Below are positions 30,807 to 32,785 of a DNA stretch of 32,785 bases, piece after piece. The notes below the pieces were generated by a model. The model saw only the letters and a program-made list of their open reading frames with translations. It was not told the DNA's origin and made no database searches. Positions within the stretch are counted from its first letter, which is position 1. Each line of letters starts with the position of its first letter. Source of the DNA: DASXRA01 sp036506155 (GTDB taxonomy: Bacteria > Actinomycetota > Actinomycetes > Mycobacteriales > Jatrophihabitantaceae); contig DASXSF010000024.1 of NCBI GenBank assembly GCA_036506155.1, forward strand, positions 1 through 32,785, written 5' to 3'. A program made the translations under genes and the position numbers.

Positions 30807-31206
30807 TGCTCTGTGTGCCCATCTATTCGCTTCGTTCACTTGCCGATACGTCATTCTGCGCTGGTTGCTTCCTTCCAGGGCAGCGCCGTTCTGGCCAGCG
30901 CGCTGGGACAGCCCGAGCTTCTGACCCGCCAAGCCCGACGGCTGGAAAGATGGATCGACGCAGTCCACGCGCGACCGGTTCGAAGTTGAGCGCGATCAGG
31001 TCGAGCACCTCACGGATCGGTACCGAATCCAGCGCCGCGTCCCGGAAGACGGCAGCGTTGTTTACCCATCCGGCGGGGCTCCCCGCAGCCTGCGCGAGAT
31101 CTGCGGCTTGTCCTGCAACCCGCTCATCCGCTGCGCTACCGGTGACTGCTGCTGGTCGTGACCGGCCGCTGTGACCCGTCGTCCAGGCCAGGGCGTTCGA
31201 CCACCA
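30807..31206. other. Gene-free stretch
   Basis: About 400 bases after the small cysteine-rich ORF and before the end of the cyclase gene. I see no supportable gene, RNA or clear terminator. Confidence 0.4.
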
Positions 31207-32043
31207 CTACCGCGTGGCCGTCGGTAGTGGCGGGAAGCTGGTCGGGAGGCCGCGGACTACGACCTGGTAGAGGGCGACCGGGTCGGGGAGGCCGCGGAGA
31301 CGGAAGTCGCCGAGACTCCGGAAGCGTACGCCGTCGGGTGCCGACTCGCGCGCGGCGAGCCGCGCGTCGCCGGAGACGAGGATCTGCCCGCCGTGGGCAA
31401 TCCCGCAGACCCGTGCCGTGGTGTGAACGGCCAGACCGATGTAGGCGGCGCCGCGGAGCGTCGGGTAGCCGCTATGGATGCCGGCGCGGACTCGTACCCG
31501 CAGATCTTCGGCCGGGGATCGTTCGCGGAGCGATCGCTGGATCGCGACGGCCGCCTCGAGGCCGGCCCGCGGGGTCTCAAACGCAGCGAAGAAGTCGTCG
31601 GCGCGCCAGTCGACCACCAGACCGCCTGCGGCCGACACCGCGTCGGTGAGCAGCGCACGGATGCCGTCGAGCAGCTTGCCGTACCGTTCACCCAATCGCT
31701 GCACCAGCGCGGTCGACCCCTCGACGTCGGTCATCAGCAGCGTCACGAACCCGGACGGCAGGGGGGCGGGGTCGCCGAGCGCAGAGCGCGCACGCTCCGA
31801 GCGAAGCTGCGCGGCGATGAACCCCACCGGGACGATTCGATACTTCCTGGCCGCCTTCAGCAGTCGCGTGCGGGCGCGGTCGCGGGCCGCCTCGTCCTCG
31901 AACGCAACCTGGTTGAACCGGGCCAGCGCGTTGCGGACGTGCGACGCGTCGTGGACCGGCAGCCGGCGCCTGCCGCGCGAATCGACGTACGCGAACGCGG
32001 TGTCCGGCAGCGTCGCGCGGTCGGCCGCATCGAGCCGAGCCAT
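31207..32043 (-). CDS. DUF6582 domain fused to a class III nucleotide cyclase domain
   Basis: 278 residues from ATG 32043. Residues 10-70 match DUF6582: LPDTAFAYVDSRGRRRLPVHDASHVRNALARFNQVAFEDEAARDRARTRLLKAARKYRIVPVGF. Residues 95-265 are a class III cyclase domain: FVTLLMTDVEGSTALVQRLGERY (first metal-binding Asp), LVVDWRADDFFAAFETP (second Asp), RAGIHSGYPTLRGAAYIGLAVHTTARVCGIAHGGQILVSG. The usual Asn of the N-x3-R transition-state pair is His here (H-T-T-A-R); the Arg is kept. Cyclase activity may therefore be weak or lost. It is the last gene of a tightly packed minus-strand operon. Confidence 0.88.
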   Translation of the reverse strand: MARLDAADRATLPDTAFAYVDSRGRRRLPVHDASHVRNALARFNQVAFEDEAARDRARTRLLKAARKYRIVPVGFIAAQLRSERARSALGDPAPLPSGFVTLLMTDVEGSTALVQRLGERYGKLLDGIRALLTDAVSAAGGLVVDWRADDFFAAFETPRAGLEAAVAIQRSLRERSPAEDLRVRVRAGIHSGYPTLRGAAYIGLAVHTTARVCGIAHGGQILVSGDARLAARESAPDGVRFRSLGDFRLRGLPDPVALYQVVVRGLPTSFPPLPTATR

Positions 32044-32046
32044 CGA

Positions 32047-32325
32047 CTATCCCCCGCCCAGGTCGTGGACCGCGAGGCCGACCGCTATCAGGACGTCAAG
32101 CCGGGTCCCGGTCTGCCGGGCCAGGCCATCGAGGGATTCGGCGGGGTCGAACTTTTCCCAGCCGAGGCGGTCGAGGTACTTCCTGTGCGCCCTAAGCCAC
32201 TCGACCCCGGGCTCGAAGGTGTCCGTGATGTCGACCGCGTGCGGGGTGTCGGGGGACCCGCAGACCCACACCGCACCGATGCCGTCCCGCTCAGTTCCCG
32301 CACGATCACCGGGCCCGGTCATCAC
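32047..32325 (-). CDS. C-terminal piece of a PIG-L family deacetylase
   Basis: 92 residues from GTG 32325, with ATG 32322 next to it. The sequence AVWVCGSPDTPHAVDITDTFEPGVEWLRAHRKYLDRLGWEKFDPAESLDGLARQTGTRLDV matches the C-terminal third of PIG-L (GlcNAc-PI de-N-acetylase-like) proteins. The N-terminal part with the zinc-binding AHPDD motif is absent, and the upstream DNA encodes another protein. It is therefore an intact frame for an incomplete enzyme. The start overlaps the stop of the upstream gene as GTGA, so it may still be translated. The cyclase gene begins 3 bases after it. Confidence 0.65.
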   Translation of the reverse strand: MMTGPGDRAGTERDGIGAVWVCGSPDTPHAVDITDTFEPGVEWLRAHRKYLDRLGWEKFDPAESLDGLARQTGTRLDVLIAVGLAVHDLGGG

Positions 32326-32785
32326 CTACCACCGCGCTCTTCCAGCGCACGCAGGGCCTCGGCAAACGGCCGTTCCAGCCAGGCGAGGTGGTCGGCCTCG
32401 CCGTGATGGTGGTTCGTGAGCTCGTCGGACCTCCGGACCGCGGTGTGCCGGACGTATTCGCGGGCGCCCTCGACCAGGGTCCGGATATAGCTGATGCCTT
32501 CGGGGTCGGTCATCGTCCAGTCGCCGCCGCAGGCGACGTAGGCCGGCGAGGTGTGGGCGAATACCCGGCGACCCCATTCATCGAGGTGGTAATCGACACC
32601 GAACGCCCGACAGGCTATCCACGAGCTGCCCTCGATCCGCAATTCCTCGCTGATTTCGGCCTGCCGCCCGCCGTTGGCTTCTGCCCTCGCAATGACCTCG
32701 CCGTTACGCACAACCTCGAGCGAACGGAGCGGGAAGATGCTGCGCACCCCGGCATGGACGCTGACCGTTCCCGGCCCGGATAGCT
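32322..32785 (-). CDS. CehA/McbA-family metallohydrolase, C-terminal part (5' partial)
   Basis: The frame is open to the window edge, giving about 154 residues: LSGPGTVSVHAGVRSIFPLRSLEVVRNGEVIARAEA, then SSWIACRAFGVDYHLDEWGRRVFAHTSPAYVACGGDWTMTDPEGISYIRTLVEGAREYV. This is the C-terminal beta-sandwich and ending seen in CehA/McbA (PHP-like) metallohydrolases. The catalytic part would lie beyond 32785, so the activity cannot be checked. The real start is outside the window; the ATG-like codons within are internal. It heads the operon with the PIG-L piece and the cyclase. Confidence 0.75.
   Translation of the reverse strand, partial: LSGPGTVSVHAGVRSIFPLRSLEVVRNGEVIARAEANGGRQAEISEELRIEGSSWIACRAFGVDYHLDEWGRRVFAHTSPAYVACGGDWTMTDPEGISYIRTLVEGAREYVRHTAVRRSDELTNHHHGEADHLAWLERPFAEALRALEERGGR

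Noticed and set aside
31393..32406. Long plus-strand frames across the cyclase and PIG-L genes
   Set aside because: They are shadows. The minus-strand proteins carry family motifs and end-to-start overlaps.

Overview
The window is high-GC DNA from an actinobacterium. It carries a WhiB-family regulator (a family confined to Actinobacteria and their phages), two ECF42-type sigma factor modules, several promoters of the TANNNT leaderless type placed 6-7 nt before a start codon, and many GTG starts. I cannot name a genus. Nothing looks like a large mobile element; it reads as chromosomal territory of small regulatory, redox and membrane-function modules.

Layout. 1-434: tail of an unknown plus-strand gene and a 23-codon stump of a SnoaL-like gene. 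513-2072 (minus): DGPF/YCII protein plus ECF42 sigma factor, with a candidate ECF42 promoter. 2073-2663: gene-free, with hairpins and tRNA T-arm-like motifs. 2664-5133: a WhiB7-like regulator and an AhpD-type protein (minus), divergent from a MocR regulator. 5415-8496: a frameshifted unknown gene, a damaged RibD/DHFR-like gene, then a second DGPF-ECF42 pair. 8676-11426: secreted protein, frameshifted uridine kinase, glycosyltransferase. 11558-14738: two small proteins divergent from a MarR regulator, then an FAD oxidoreductase-OsmC operon. 15106-17974: small membrane protein, ABC transporter and DMT-like membrane protein. 18256-21254: MOSC protein, YCII-like protein, PNPOx-fold protein, and a MerR/SDR divergent pair. 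21312-24041: DUF2252 protein, then a DUF6529-Rieske-microprotein redox operon. 24250-27607: secreted phosphoesterase, PAP2 phosphatase, frameshifted two-TM protein. 28245-30304: small ORF, one-TM protein and a tandem double alpha/beta-hydrolase with C-terminal membrane helices. 31207-32785 (minus): CehA/McbA-type hydrolase tail, PIG-L tail and a DUF6582-cyclase fusion.

Two threads tie the window together. First, four sites of the form TGTC(G/C)N-N17-CGT(A/C)G lie upstream of the two DGPF-ECF42 operons, the RibD-like gene and a separate YCII-like gene. They look like one local ECF42 regulon. Second, four genes are each broken by a single-base indel in a run of G or C and would be full length if it were corrected. 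That suggests either sequencing error or recent decay.

The best candidate for an undescribed system is the 28245-30304 cassette: a small ORF, a membrane-anchored small protein and a membrane-tethered double serine hydrolase, overlapping or closely spaced. Its function cannot be read from sequence alone.
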